Positions 22,971 to 36,552 of a stretch of 64,000 bases of DNA are shown piece by piece. The notes beneath the pieces are model-generated. The model made no database searches and had not been told where the DNA came from. It saw only the letters and a list, made by a program, of their open reading frames with translations. Every line of letters begins with the position of its first letter. The stretch's first letter is position 1. The DNA is from Campylorhamphus procurvoides (taxonomy: Eukaryota > Chordata > Aves > Passeriformes > Dendrocolaptidae). The stretch spans positions 283,381 to 347,380 of the forward strand of contig WBMV01000451.1 in NCBI GenBank assembly GCA_013396655.1, read 5' to 3'. The position numbers were made by a program, and so were the translations under genes.

Positions 22971-25479
22971 GTGAAATTTCATGGGTGTTAAGTGATGCAG
23001 TTTTGTGGGTCAAGCAGCCAAGCATATAGTCAGCATAGACAACATGTGATATCAGCAGGCTTTCTCAGATGAAGCTGTAGCATTTTTTTCAAGGTCCAAA
23101 GTTACCTGTCAGTCCTGGATGCACAGGATTGGTTGTTGGGGTTTTTTTGCTTTGGTTTTGTTTTTTTTTTAATAGAGTGATTACATGACTCTTTTTAGTT
23201 TGAACCTGAAACGTTTTTATTGACAAAATTAGCACTTTTGCTTGGCATAGAAAAGCAAAGAAACCTCTCTCTTAGTGCAGCATCATTGTTTTGGAACATA
23301 CTGTAGCTTGGTGCACCTGACAGAGTCATCTGAGGCAGCAGAATCTTGTAGGAGAACTTTCCAGTTACAGACTGATCTGCAGAAGGCTGATTCCTCATAT
23401 TTGAATGTAAAGTGACTCTACAGAAATCGATACTGTAGTATTAATTAGTAGCATCAATTAATAGTATCAATCTACGGTTATCTCAATAGCCACAGCTGGT
23501 CTGAAAACTGGGTGTAAAACGATAGCCTTTACACAAATGTTATTTTGTGTGTGATAGAGTGCTGATAGAATAGCTTAATTCACAAGTATCAAAACTAACA
23601 TTTCAAGATGACTCATTGTCCTGATTCAGCCTTCTTTTTAGGTCCAACTTCCTGGTTTTATTCCTGGCTTTTTCATTTGCTGACAATTTTGTAGGTGAGT
23701 TTGTTTATATTCTTTTGTTGCTGGTAGTCCCTGACTTTCGGTGAGTGGGCCTGATTAGTCATGTCTACTGAGATTGTTAATTGTTGCTCTTCAGGTATGT
23801 ATTTCATCAACTAAATCTTGATTGCTTGATTAAAAAGAAGAAATAGAAGTGCCCAGCTTTTTTTTATATATGAGTGAAACATTTCATTTCTTTTTAAAAA
23901 TATTAGTTTCCTCTAAGACAGCAAATGCAACATGAAATTTGGGGGAGGTGCTGTGGTGACAGTCCTCACAATTATATAGCCCGATGGGGGTGGTTACAGA
24001 GGTGTGGAACAAACCCAGCCAATCATTGTAAAGTCCTTCTCCTGGGCATGCACAGTCAGATGCTCTTTCAGTTAAGAGTAGTCCCTTTTTACCGTGTTAA
24101 CCTGACCGCTACAAGGTACATGGTATACTTATGATTTTTGTGACTTTAGTAGAAAAGTAGATGATTTTCACTTGATTGACTTAGTGACTTCAGAAACTTG
24201 CTCACTGATTTACTATCTGAAAAAATGTTCATGGATGCTTTGCAGTAGTAGCATGGGTTTCCATCTGAGCCAAAGAGAACCTTTTTTATTGTGTAGGTGC
24301 ATGAAAAGCGTGATGTCTTTTGTGGTGGGTGCTGCCTCCTTCTCTGTGGATTCTCATTTGTTGAACAGAAGGAGACAGAGTTCTGGAAGTGTGGCAGTAT
24401 ACACAGAACTGTTGCATGAACAAGCAGTGCTGTGTGCCGTATTTCTGTACTCTCACATTGCACATGATGATTTTTTCATCTCTGAATATTTGAATTTTCT
24501 TTTTACTGTAAAGATAGCTTGGGGTGTGTTGCTGTGAAATACTGAATATTTTATTTTTCTATGTAAAATTGAGGGCATTATAGGTTATTCCACCGAGGAA
24601 GATAATGTGGTGATTATGTTAGATACCTTCAATAACAGTTATTTTTTTTTACAAAAATACATAAAACTGCACATGTACAGAAGGGATTCTCAAGTCTTCA
24701 TCTGCTGCTTGTTCTGGTTGTGCTGGTCTTTTGCAATATGACTCTCCTAAAGATCCTTTACATTCCTTAGTAGATTTCAGCCACATTCCTCTCTACCTTG
24801 GCCTGAAGCAGCCAGATGTCCGACACTGTATTTCAGATACCTGCTTCAGTGTAGTTACCTGATTTCCCCCCCAGTATATTGAGGCTGTGTCTAGAAACTT
24901 CAAGTTTGTTTTATCTATCTTCAGCAATGACCAGGACCATTACATATTGCATTAAGACCCAGTCATAATGCAATGCTAAGAGCATCCTGTAAACGTTTTC
25001 CCGGGATGTCAGCAATACCAGCACACTGACACTAGGGAGCACATCCCAGATAAAAGGGCTTTGGTTGACAATTCGGCTGAAGTGCAATGTCAACAACTCT
25101 GCTAGACTGCACAGAGGCGTTTCGCCTGACAGAGTGACCATACAGCCTCTGTGTGCACATGGAAGCCTCAGCATAGTCCCCTCCCAAGTAAGGACATTGG
25201 GTGTAGACCTCCCTCCCCTCCCAAACAGGAACGTTTTCCTAACTCGTCCTGAGTGATTTGGCTGTTATTGCCAGCCCTGTGCTTTTGCTTTGGGGTAATA
25301 CATGTCTAGATTTGACTGCCTATTTCCCGTTTGTGATTTTCTACAGCTAATTTGGTCAATATCGAAGCCTGACCGATGGGAATTGAGCGATGCTCGGGTT
25401 TCGTTCACCTCTCCCGGCTGGATAAGGCCCCAGGGGGGCTCCCAGGTCACCATTCCCCAGGGTGAATAAAAACACCCGC
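22971..25479. other. Intergenic DNA upstream of TMEM117
   Basis: Mixed-composition spacer leading into the CpG island at about 25480. No coding sequence recognised. Confidence 0.5.
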
Positions 25480-25599
25480 GGGCACAGCGCGCACGGTTCT
25501 GGTCCTTGCTGGCAGCTCCTGGGGAGGGGCGGGCACGGGCGCCGGGGGCGCGGGGACCCTGCCGCAGCGGCGCCGCCCGCTGCCGCCGCGGCNCGGCGG

Positions 25600-25786
25600 A
25601 GCGCAGCGGAGAGGAGCGCAGCGGGGCTGCCGCTGCTGCCGGGAGCCGCACAGCCCAGCCGAGCCCAGCTGTGCTGAGCCGAGCCGTGCTGAGCTGAGCA
25701 GAGCTGAACCGAGCCCAGCCGAGCCGAGCCGAACCGTGCTGAGCCTCGCCGCGCCGCGCCGCAGCAGCGCCGGATCCCCCGAGGCG
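25600..25786 (+). other. TMEM117: Likely non-coding first exon of TMEM117 (5' end uncertain)
   Basis: A strong donor of the form GAGGCG|gtgagtgcgg ends at 25786 inside the CpG island, and the next plus-strand acceptor that leads into a recognised exon is at 27856/27857. The start codon lies in that downstream exon, so this exon is inferred to be 5' UTR. The left boundary is a guess. Confidence 0.55.
25655..25750 (+). repeat. Degenerate GAGCC / GTGCTGAGC tandem tract
   Basis: A run of pentamer-like units (gagcc, gagct, gtgct, gaacc) extends for about 95 bp in the putative TMEM117 first exon. Units are imperfect, so this is a decayed or composite simple repeat. Confidence 0.75.
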
Positions 25787-25835
25787 GTGAGTGCGGCGGG
25801 GGCCGGGGGGGCCCCGGGGGGCGGGGGGCCTGCGG

Positions 25836-25842
25836 NNNNNNN
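25836..25842. other. Assembly gap (7 N)
   Basis: Seven unresolved bases lie between a G-rich run and the minisatellite. The length of missing sequence is unknown. Confidence 0.95.
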
Positions 25843-25986
25843 TGGGCCGGTGTCGGTGCCCTGGCCCGGTGTCTGTGCCCTGGGCCGGTGTCGGTGCCCT
25901 GGCCCGGTGTCTGTGCCCTGGCCCGGTGTCGGTGCCCTGGCCCGGTGTCTGTGCCCTGGGCCGGTGTCCCCTGGGCCGGTGTCCCC
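25843..25986. repeat. 19-bp GC-rich minisatellite in TMEM117 intron 1
   Basis: Six 19-bp units of the type TGGCCCGGTGTCTGTGCCC are followed by two shorter 15-bp units ending GTGTCCCC. Units alternate at two positions (GGG/GCC start and CGG/CTG middle), giving a partial 38-bp higher-order pattern. It abuts a run of seven Ns on its left, so the true array may be longer. Confidence 0.93.
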
Positions 25987-26060
25987 GCGGGGTGAGGTGG
26001 CGGCGGGTCCCCGGGTGCGCGCCGGGGGCAGGGGCAGGTGGGGCGGCTGAACAGGTTGCG

Positions 26061-27856
26061 TTGGGCGTGTGGTGCCCGGCGCTCTGGCACCCGCGGTTTT
26101 GGAGCTGAGAGAGGTAGGGGAAGGCTTTTTTATTAGCGATTTAGCGCTGCTGCTACTGCTAATATTGGCTTCTGATGCTATAAAACGCTTCCTAGGAAGC
26201 CGCGTCTTCAGCTGTTTGTCTAGTAACTCTCGGGTATCCGACAGCTGTCAAAAATACCCGGACATTCAGTTGTTTATCTCCAGCCCCACTGGGGCTTTAA
26301 GGTGGTTCATACACATAAGGGAATACCGAAACTTTTCTTATCGGTGACAGAAAGAAAGGAGAACAAGAATTAACTTTGGACATCCTTGTGGGTCTAAAGG
26401 CAGTTTAATGTCCCCTGAGTGGTATTTTCTTAGGCAATGATCTTTGCTTTAAATCACTTTTTTTTCCATAAAGTTTTTGAAAGACTAACCGTTTCCTTTG
26501 CCAACTTTTTAACTCTGTAGTATGGTATTTTTTTCTTTTTCATATGTCATTTATGCATAATGGGACCTTATTCCTTTTCTTTTATTTACTGAATGCATCG
26601 TTTGAATCTGCTGAGATGTTATTTTATCCTTTTCATTTCATAAGTGCAGGATTCCTTGTAATTTTACTAATATGAATCAGATTATAGAGTTAAATGATTT
26701 TGAAGGGACTAACTAAAGGGAGACATTGAAATTCATGCCATTTCTAAGTTTGTAAAGTGATACTTAGTAATCGGAGAAGGGATGAGTAATTGATTGGATG
26801 TTTTAGGTCTTTTGCTGCAATTTATGGAGGGGTTTGTTTGTTTAGTTTGTTTCTTCCTGAAGGGCATATGACATTTCCAAAAATTTGTCACTGCATCCTT
26901 GAAGGATTGTGCTGTAATAAACAAGCAATATTACTAGATGCATTTTTTTTTCTCTTCCTACGTTCTCTGTCCCTTGAATAATTGTGGTGTTCCACAACAC
27001 AAAGGCCCTGTATCTTTGTGCATACAAAGTGGTTCGAGAGGATGAAACAACTAATTGGTTGTGAATAAAAGAAAAAGAAATCAAATGACAGACAACTGAA
27101 ATGTTAACCATGCTCAGTTGCATTTTTCCATAGCAGTACTTCATAAGTAGGCAGGTTTCAAAACAGAATTTTTGTATTCTTGCAGAACAGTCTGTGCTCA
27201 GGGCACTTTTAGTTTCTGATTTTGAAAATATACTTAACTATAGGTGTACTCCCTGGGAAGTCAATTAAAAGATTTATGCAGTCTTGGCTGACCTGCAAGA
27301 ATTAATTGTAGCATTTTCAGCTTTTCCAACACATTATTCCTTTCATATAAACTCAAGTTTCTGATATTTCTGAGGTACATGCTTTTAAGCTTCCAGTAAA
27401 AGACCCCACTGGACTTACGGGCTCATTCCATCCTCCTCCTGTAAGGAGAAGGATTCAGTTTAGGCTTAGCATGAACCTTTGTGGAATCTTTGTTGTATTT
27501 TTTGGAATGTGGTTGTAAAGGCACTCTTAAGTTTCACGTAGCCTACCATGTTCTTATATCCATTCCATTCTTTTCATGCCCCATAATGGAGTGGCATGAA
27601 AGCAATGGCATATTTGAGACTAAAAATCCTGTGCTATAATGTATGTATGTTTGTTTGGTGTTTTTATATTGGAATGGGTAGAAATTTCAGTTTTTCTCTG
27701 CCTGGAACTAACTTGCATTTCTAGTCAAGTCTAAAGTGCTAAAAATTACTTATGACAGGGTTGTAGTGGCTTGATTTTTGTAATGTGTAGGTCTCTCCTA
27801 AGCTCTGAGAATTCCAGGTAATATATAATGTTCTCCATTTGTGTCTTTACCTACAG
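26061..27856. other. TMEM117 intron 1 (3' part)
   Basis: The intron becomes AT-rich after the island and ends with a pyrimidine-rich acceptor ttacctacag. No other feature recognised. Confidence 0.55.
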
Positions 27857-27884
27857 GCAAAAGCCAGTTCTGCAGTATCTGAGG

Positions 27885-28161
27885 ATGGATAAAGACTTCC
27901 GCTACTACTTCCAGCACCCGTGGTCTCGCTTAGTTGTGGCTTACTTAGTGATCTTCTTTAACTTCTTAATATTTGCTGAAGACCCAGTATCTCACAGTCA
28001 GACAGAAGCCAATGTTATTGTTGTTGGTAATTGTTTCTCCTTTGTAACAAATAAATACCCGGAAGGAGGAGGCTGGAGATTTTTGAAGGTGCTTCTGTGG
28101 CTGCTTGCCATTCTAACAGGACTGATAGCTGGGAAATTTCTCTTCCATCAGCGCCTGTTTG
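27885..28161 (+). CDS. TMEM117: TMEM117 first coding exon (residues 1-92 plus one base)
   Basis: The exon begins at 27857 after a consensus acceptor, with 28 nt of 5' UTR before an ATG in good context (A at -3, G at +4). It encodes MDKDFRYYFQHPWSR and a well-conserved N-terminal region with two hydrophobic segments, roughly residues 16-31 (VVAYLVIFFNFLIFA) and 69-87 (LLWLLAILTGLIAG). Between them is the loop with EDPVSHSQTEANVIVVGNC. The match to transmembrane protein 117 is strong by recall of the vertebrate protein, which is about 514 residues long. The donor is TTTG|gtaagt. TMEM117 is a multi-pass membrane protein whose biochemical activity is not well established; links to the ER stress response have been reported. 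An in-frame upstream ATG in the intron (27828) is not part of the exon. Confidence 0.95.
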
Positions 28162-29969
28162 GTAAGTTACATGATACACTTGCTGACTTCCTGTTAATGA
28201 CTTTCTGATTTTTCCTTTCAGCTTTCTACTCATAGCAATTTTGTAAGCTTTGCTATTTATTGCTTCTACTGTTTAGAGCTATATAGAACTCAGTACATCA
28301 AAGCGTACATCATTGTGGAAATTAATGCCGTGTCTACTTAAGTGAGCATAATTCTCAATGATTTCAGGAAGAAAAGGATAAAAATAGTGAAAGCTGTCAT
28401 GTTTTAAATACTTCAGAGGTCAGTAATTTTCAATTTTTCCATGTTAACAAAAATACTCCTTTGCACCTTCAGACTAGTTTATAAATCTTATTATATAACT
28501 TTCTCAGCAATTTGAAGAAGAGGCATTGTTCCTTAGGGTGACAACACTACATATCTTGTCAAAAGTCACATAAGTGGAAGCAGGGGCTGTTGTTAGTATT
28601 AGCAGAGCTGTGCTGAAAAGCTCCCATGTGAAAATAGGAATTCTGGGGAAGCAGGACCTGTCTCTGTCTTAGTACAAAAGTGAGTCAGTAAAATGGAAAG
28701 GCCAGAAATGGAGAAAAACATGTCAGTAAATGCTTTCTTACACAAGATGTAACTTAAGTGGAGACCATACCACACATGGACAGACTGAAAAGAATAGAAC
28801 GTCCCTAGATTGTATTCTGAGACTGACAATTTAGATATTAATATGTAGAGATACAAAAATATCCACCGTTGTTGTAACTGACATGTAGAGAATGTTGCAT
28901 CTGAGGGCTCGAGGCTGTCTCTATGTTTTAGAGATAAGTAGAAATCATGCAAAATATTTCTTCACTCCTGCCAATTGCACTGTTCTTTGATATATGAGTC
29001 TGGGTGTGTTGCCACTGATCGAGATGGACAACTCCCATGTTTTGATACTGGTAGAATTGCAGGATGGATTGTTACAGGAACACCTTGAAACACATGAGCA
29101 ATAGGCCATTTCCTTAGTCTGTCTCTTTCTATTAAGATTGAGAGAGAGCCACTATTGTTTCAATAAATCAGATGTAAAGCTGTTGTATCAAGGAATGAAC
29201 AAGCAAAGCCACATTAAGAGACTTCTTTTAATACAAACTTCTCTTGAAGCAGTTATTCTGGAAAATAAGTAAGTGCCATGATGGCTATTTGACTATATTT
29301 ACCGTAGTGTAATGATAAATGTAAACTGTCCCCATAAAGAGGACATTTTACCTGGAACAAGAACTGTCACAATAATGTTTTCGATTCTGGCTTCCAAACT
29401 GAGAAATTATTTTGTTACATAGAAGATTAAGGAAAAGTAATGGAACTTATGATAAAATTGGAAAATTAGCCCTATAATGAGAGGATTGAGAGGATAAAGG
29501 GAAGATTAGAAGGTGACTTGCTCAAATTTGGTTTGAAGGACAGAACTTTCTGTTCAGCAAATGTATTGCAAGGTCCAGTGCTTGGAAGTGGCAAATAGCC
29601 AGCACCTTCTTTTTTGTCTGAAAGGCTAGACACTCAGTGGAACAAGCTGTTATAGGATGTGACTTCATCATGACGTGAATTTTTCTTTTTGAGAATACAT
29701 TCATCTGACTACAGAATAATTATCTTCTATCTAGGTAGGTTATTATGATAATCCCTTCTGGATCTTTAAGTGTGTATTATAGATAAGAGGTAGCTAAACA
29801 TATATTTTAAAGTAGCTTGAATCAGTATTACTGTCAAAAGAAGGTCTGCCCAGCCTTGTGCATTTGTGCAGTTGCTCAGTGAAACAAGATAGGGTACTTA
29901 CCCACGTTAGCAGTACCCATCTTTTATTTCTGTAAGTATCACTTCTCTGACCATACTGATGTTTGTGGC

Positions 29970-30560
29970 AGCACTAAGATGGGGTCACGATTGAGAGAAA
30001 ACTAACAGGCAAGAGATTCCTACCCTGAAGGTAGTGCTGGCTTATGGATATTTGTGGTTGTGGTCTGGGTAACCAGTATGTGTGTAGGTACAATCTGATT
30101 TGAGGCTGGTTGCCGCACATTGAGTTTTGTGGCAACCTGAGCCAAAGTAGATCCATCACAGCCCCACCCTCCCATCCCCAGCCACATCATTTTGGTGTCT
30201 CACTTGAGCCAGTGGTACTGTTAATGTGACTGAGCAGCAAGCTGGCTCAGGCAGCTGATCTCATGGAAAACCAGTTGCTTCTGCTGTCGTCTATGGCAGC
30301 AGCTTGAACTGATGTGATCGCTTGAGTGCCAGTGCTGATGAAACAGCCAAGGAGTGTGCAGCCAAGATAGCCGGGCGCCATGGCAGCCATGCCTTGTGTT
30401 GGCTCGAGGGCTGTAGGTCTGTGCCCACGCGGTGTGTCAGTGGAAATATGCTGTTGCTCGTGATACCGTGTGAGCAGATGGCAGTCATTGTGACTGGAGA
30501 GCTGACTGTATTGCTGACTGATGTGGTCATGCTAGCTGTAAACTAGCTAGTGTGAATGAC
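29970..30560. other. GC-richer unclassified segment in TMEM117 intron
   Basis: About 0.6 kb with noticeably higher GC and scattered CpG inside an AT-rich intron, including gccgggcgccatggcagcc near 30370. It has no long credible coding frame. It could be a decayed LTR or retroviral remnant, but I cannot identify ends or a family. Confidence 0.25.
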
Positions 30561-33500
30561 AATTGCTTTTATGAGATGATGATGTGGATTTACAGCTTCT
30601 CTGTGTCTCCAGAAGTTTTGTACAGCCCATGCTGAAAGATTTTCTGCCAATTATTTGTTACTATTTTAATATCTTCAGTGCCTAGAAATCCCTCCTTCTG
30701 TTGAGATCCTCATCGAGTATGTCTGCTGGATCTTCTGGCACTTGATGAACTCACCGCTTTATTGGTTTTAGTTTCCCTAGTCTATCTTTTTAAGTAGCTG
30801 CTGCTTCTGTAATTTTTTTGCTATTTTATTTTAATGTATAATTGCTTGAGACCGTTCTGGTTTTTTGATTCTTGTTCATTTATTTTGGTTTTTTTTTCCT
30901 CTGCTAAATTCTATTTGTAGAGGAAATTGTGACTATTTTTTTTTCTTGTGGCCTGTGTATAACTTCCTGCAGTTAGGAAACCAAATGGCACAAGTCAATC
31001 TTCCCCTGTCAGATCTTGGCTCACAGTGTAGGCTGCAAATTGAAACTGAAAAGAATTAGTCTGCACATCTCACTTTAGATGAAGAGCAGTGGAAAGGATT
31101 TTCTTTCTCTATGCCCTTCCTGCTCTTTTGTCCCTTGTCTTCTATATTTCTTGCTGCTGAGTTTGCATATGAACTAGAAAAATAACGTAGCTGGAACGGT
31201 GTCATAATACAGTTTACCATCTGTGACAGACACTGTCTGATAGCCATGATGGTGACAGACTATAAATATAAATAAGTTCAAGCATGCTGGGCATCTAAAA
31301 GTAGAAGGGGAAGGGTTCTGGAAGCATTAGTTAGGCTTCATCACTCAGTTTATAGAGAGATAAGAGAGCAGTTGAACTACATTGATGAGAAGCAGAGATC
31401 TTGACTAGAGGACATAGTGGGATGTTTTTTGTTGGCAATATTCATTGAACAGTAACCTTTGAACAGTAACCTCTTCAGGGAATCCTTCAAGACACTGCTC
31501 ATGACTTAAGACAAGATTAGAAAACAATTACATTTCTTGCTGTTCAGTCAAGACATAGCTTACTTTGTTTGATAAATAGCTCCCATGATAAATATTTCCA
31601 ACTAAAACAGCCCTTATCTAGCACATTCTTTATATCTTCATGGCATGTGGTCAGAACAAGTGGAATTTTAACATTATCTTTTGGCTCTTCTCCACTATAT
31701 TATTTTGATTCATCACTAAGCATATCTTCTATTTGGTTAGATATTGTGTTCTGCCATTCTTTTTATTTTGGAATGGAAAATGAAAGGCCATAGATGAATA
31801 CTGGAAGTTTGGGGAAACGAAAAATAAAGATATATGCCCCTGGGGTTTTTTTGTTCTGTATAAGTGAGTTACTTGAAGAAGAGGAAAGTGGAAATTTCTC
31901 TGTGCTCACTTAGAGATTTCTTGTTTAATTTTCTGCGTTATTAAAAGCAAAAAGAGCTTACAAGCATACCTGTTTGATGACACTGTGCAATCAGAAAATG
32001 CTTTCAAATCCTAACTTAAGAGAAATCCCTGAATAAGCTTTTGCACATTCTTCATATTGCTTTGGGGCATTGTATGGAAAATAGTGCAGTGTTTAATGTG
32101 TAGAAAGTGTATGTTTTAATTGTCACCTGCTCAGTGTATGCACAGTTGCAGTTCTGCACTACAACTTCAGGCCTAAATTCTGAATTCAGTGGGAGGTATT
32201 TTGGCCAAAAGTTCAGGCTGTGCATTTTACATCATTGTAAATAAATATGAACTATCACCTAAATATAAAATAATTTGAATAAACTTTTAGCAATTTGCGT
32301 AAATGGGCAGTATACCTGGAAAAACAATATCTTAATTTTTTCAGTCCAGCATCTTTCCTTTAACTGTTTTCTGTGTGTACTAATCCTTACCTTATGCTGC
32401 TTACTAGATACATTGGTTTTTAAAAGCTTACTTACTACAACACATGCATGTGTGTACCTGCTCATTTTTATGATTTGAAGTGATTATAAAGATGTATTAA
32501 AACCTGATTAAAAGCCTGATTACAGAGACTGTATTTTATGCAATTGCCAATGAGTGTGCTTAGGTTTATATTTGTAAGTTCCTTTCTAAAGGATGTGGAT
32601 GGAAACCAAATACTTCATGTGTTATAAAAAATTACAGACAAGAAGATATATAGAACTAAAACTGTATAACACAGCAAGCAAATTAGAGCTGTTGAATAAA
32701 TGTTGAATTTAATAGGTTGCTCTCTTACAAATGTTCACTGTATGCAGTTTGATTAAAATTAAATGATAATCTGAGCTTCGTAGACACTGGGGTACATAAA
32801 TAAAGCACTCATTATAGGGATTGCACTGAGCTGTGGAAACACATGAATTTTGCAGATTTTTTAACCGATAGTGCCATGCTGGGAGCAATTTCACAATAGA
32901 CAGTTTCAAACAAACACCCACTGAGGACCTGTTGTCTGAAAGCATTACTCTTTTTGTCAAACATCTTATCTGGAAGGCTCTAAAAGATGTTGCAAACTTC
33001 TCAAAACCAGACTCTTCAGTGTCTGCTTGTACACTGAAATTTAAAGCGTGCATCCAGTGAAGCAATGAATGTATGCAGATTCATAGAGGAAATTAGGCAG
33101 ACTGGGATTTAGTCAGGATGATGGTGCACTAAATAGGAAACGTGACTCTGTTAGGTAGGTAAGAGGATAAATTGATAAAATAGCACATATATGATTAATT
33201 AGTATCCTGATATATGGGGTCATGTTGTTATAAAGTCTGGGCAATAGTATTGCTGCTAGTTAGCATATCACTTTCATAGTGGTGTTTGTGCAGTAACTAA
33301 TAAACCAAATGTGATCTGTCTTGCAAAAGAACCTTCCCATAGATGTGATAAGATTTTTGCATGGTTGTTTTTCAGCCAGATTGCTTCCCATTCTTGTTTG
33401 ATGGCAGTGATAGGAACAGTTGCACCACCATCTGTAGAAATAAGTGATGGATGTATGGCAATACTTGCATAAAATTATAACCTGACTGAAAGAGCATATG

Positions 33501-36500
33501 CTTTTCAGTTGTCAGCTCTGTCTTATATTACAGTAGGAATGTCACTTAATACCAGCAACTTTGTTCCTGCTTTTTCTTTTCCATTGATGACTTCAGCCTA
33601 ATAGAAAACAACTAATCTGATAGCTGGTAAAAAGTTCTGTCTTCAAGAGCTTGTTCAGTGTTTCAGTAACAGTGATCAAGTTAATACTGTTGAAGGTATT
33701 CGACGTCTACTGTGGTTGCTTTACAGTCAATTCACCTCTTTTGTTCCCAGTAAAATGTTGAAGCAATACAATAAAATTATTTTGATTCTACAAAATGTGT
33801 GCTAAGGGGCCAGTCTAACAGTTTGCTAATAATAACGCACAAATGACTGTGAGCAAGCATTTTTGAGAGCCAGAATCCTCAAAAACAACAAAAAAAATGA
33901 ACCAAAAAAAACCCCAAACCCCACATAACAGGAAGAAGCTCACAGCCAACCACCAAGTGCAGGCTCATCAGATTCCAGCTCTGGCAAGTTGCCAGTAATT
34001 AAGATACCAGTTTATTTTAAACTTTACATCATTCATGAGGGAGACCACAAATGACCTTTCAAATATAAATGAAAAGCATGCAAGTGACCTCCTAATGTCT
34101 TCTTTTACTCTTTCATTTTTGGAAGAGCCATAACATCTCACTGCTTCCTCTCTTCATGCTCAGTGAGAAGACTATGGTTGTCTGCACTTAGCCTTAGTTG
34201 TGGAATTAGTCTCTGAGAAGTAAATTACAGAGTTTAGTGGAAGAAATAGAGGCAGTAGTTACAGAATATTATTCTCTCTTTAGTGAAAGCTTTGATTCTA
34301 CTGGAGGTGCATATCCCATTCCTCAAGCAGCAGCGTGAGAATGTGAGAAGAGCAATGTGTGTCAGATTTTCCATAATGGGGAAGTTCTAGGTAATATTTA
34401 GCATCCAGTGACTAAAAACTAAAAATAAGTTCATTGCTACTTCATATTGATGTGTCAAATCTGTGTTTTGATCTTTTTGACATGGCTTTCAGATTTTTCT
34501 TTCCATTTGAGCCAGGTAATGATTTTGGAATGATGCCTGCCATTACAGGAATAATATGTCTCCATTCCTCAATTTCCAGAAATAGAAGCGACCTTATTCC
34601 TAGTAGACACAGTCTGGAGATGGAGAGCATGTTAGTGTGGAACATCCCCTCACCATGTACCTTCAAGAGAGCCCCAAGGAGAACATGATTTCCTTGGTCA
34701 GAGTGGCATGAAGGTCTTTCCCATATAAGACAACTTTTCTCTTTGTGTGAGTCTGCTGGTACTCCCAAGTCAGCCTGTGCACCTGCCTTACAAAGTGATG
34801 TTTTTTGTGTTTTGTTGGCATTTTTTAAAAAGACTAAAATGAAAAGCTCCTCAACATTCTGGGCTTTAAAAAACTTTGAACACATTCTCAGGATTTAAGA
34901 ACTATTTAGCAATTAGTAAGCATGGTTTATACATTTCTTATTTTACATAAGGCAAAAGTGAAAAGAATTTGTAAGTGTACTAGCTAAGCAGAGTGACTTT
35001 TGAGAATGGGAGATCAGTAATTTTTCCTTATGACATAGGTAGGGCAGAAACACAGTATTTCTAAATGTGATTGCAGAGATATATGAGGCACATACCCTAA
35101 TTTCAGATGCTGGACAACAGATTTTTCTGCTTTCTTCTTTTTTCATCAGAGTGCGGCAGTACCCCTTTCCCCACCCAGTAGCTCTTGCCAGGGGATGGCA
35201 GGTACAGCAGAGACTTTTCTGCTTTCACACTCTCCCTGGTGCCTTCAGGTGGGAAAGGAGTCTCCCATGGACAGACTGGATGTCTGGGTAGAGGTAGCTG
35301 CAGAGGTTTAAATTCATCTTTTCGTCTGCAACACTGGGGTATGATCTTTCAAAGTGGCTGGCTACTTGGGACTTTTCAGGCTCACTTACGCTAAATAATG
35401 CTTTCTATTTCTGGGACACTGATGCAATGTCTACTAAGAAACACACTTTCATTTAATACCAAATCAGAGAAGAATCTAAATCTGTACAAGATTCAGCTTA
35501 AGTCAGACATGCTAACCAAATAATGAAAATAATAATTAGGGCAGTGAGGAAGCAAAGAGATGAGGTATGATAAAGGAAAACATTCCTGGAGAGTCACAGC
35601 AGCAGCAATATTTAATTTTAGCTTACTTGAGTAAAAGGCCTAAAAAAGTGAGAGATTGCAGTTTTCGTTAGCAAGACCCCACAAATATCCTAGTTGTTTT
35701 GCTAATCTGTGCTCATAGATGTAAGTGACAAAAAAAACTAACTGTGTAATGTGCTGGAGGTATAGAAAAGGAAGGAGAAACTGAAAACTAGTATTTTCTG
35801 TGGAACTTCTGTGGAGTTCCTGACCTGGGGAATTCGGGCTTAACACAACATTTAATTTTGTGGGACTTTCATACAACAAGTAAAAAAGTCTTTGAAAACA
35901 GTTTTCTCCATGCCTACCACTTTGCTTGATATTCTCCTTGATATATACCAGCTAAGATTACTTTGAAGTGGTTTAGGGCTTGTATACCGCGAGCCTCCTC
36001 TCCGTGGCAGCCAAAGGTGGAACAATTTTTATCTAAATCGGAGGTCACTTCTATATGACCTGTCTAAATTCAGAGAGTAAAACAGGAGTGCTACACTCTT
36101 GGGGATATCTACAGATTTTCATCTCTTAGGTTGTAAAGAAAAAAGCAAACTTCTCTTGAGACTGTGTTTCTAATTGCTGTGCCAGGGCACATACCAAAGC
36201 AAATGCAAGCATCAGTGGCCTTATTTATGAGAAGGGCTACACTGCATATGCATCGAGCTTACCAGGGCAGCCTGCGTGCACCTAGAGGTATGCCATTCTG
36301 GGTATCAAACTAAATCAGAACTTGACTGAGGCTCATATAAAGTTGTGTGTGAAAGATGAATTATTGATCCTTTTACTTCTATATGTATCTTGATACCCTA
36401 GCATTGTTAGTGTGCAGTTGGTGTAGATTATATGCTTGTGTTTGTATGATTGTCTTTGCTGCATTTATCTATTTATTTATTTATTTATTTTAGACACTCC

Positions 36501-36552
36501 TTCTGCCTTCGGATGAGTATGCAAACATCTCTCTAGGAATGCATTCTGCCTC

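Larger units (their letters stand above)
25480..26060 (+). promoter_or_regulatory. TMEM117: CpG island promoter of TMEM117
   Basis: A second abrupt GC- and CpG-rich island lies 2 kb upstream of the first coding exon of TMEM117. It holds a clear donor (GGCG|gtgagt at 25786/25787), a GAGCC-type pentamer-rich tract, a minisatellite and two assembly gaps (25593 and 25836-25842). No TATA box is evident. The start site cannot be placed exactly. Confidence 0.75.

Noticed and set aside
25356..26108. Open frames of 104-244 codons on both strands over the TMEM117 CpG island
   Set aside because: They read through the minisatellite, pentamer tract and N runs, giving repetitive peptide sequence with no family resemblance.
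27828..27884. In-frame ATG upstream of the TMEM117 start
   Set aside because: It is in the intron, before the acceptor at 27856, so it would not be in the spliced mRNA.
32709..33065. 118-codon minus-strand frame
   Set aside because: No domain or motif recognised and no conserved splice signals at its ends. Treated as chance.
34442..34885. 147-codon minus-strand frame in the TMEM117 intron
   Set aside because: Composition is unremarkable and I recognise no family; a frame of this length is expected by chance in a window this large.
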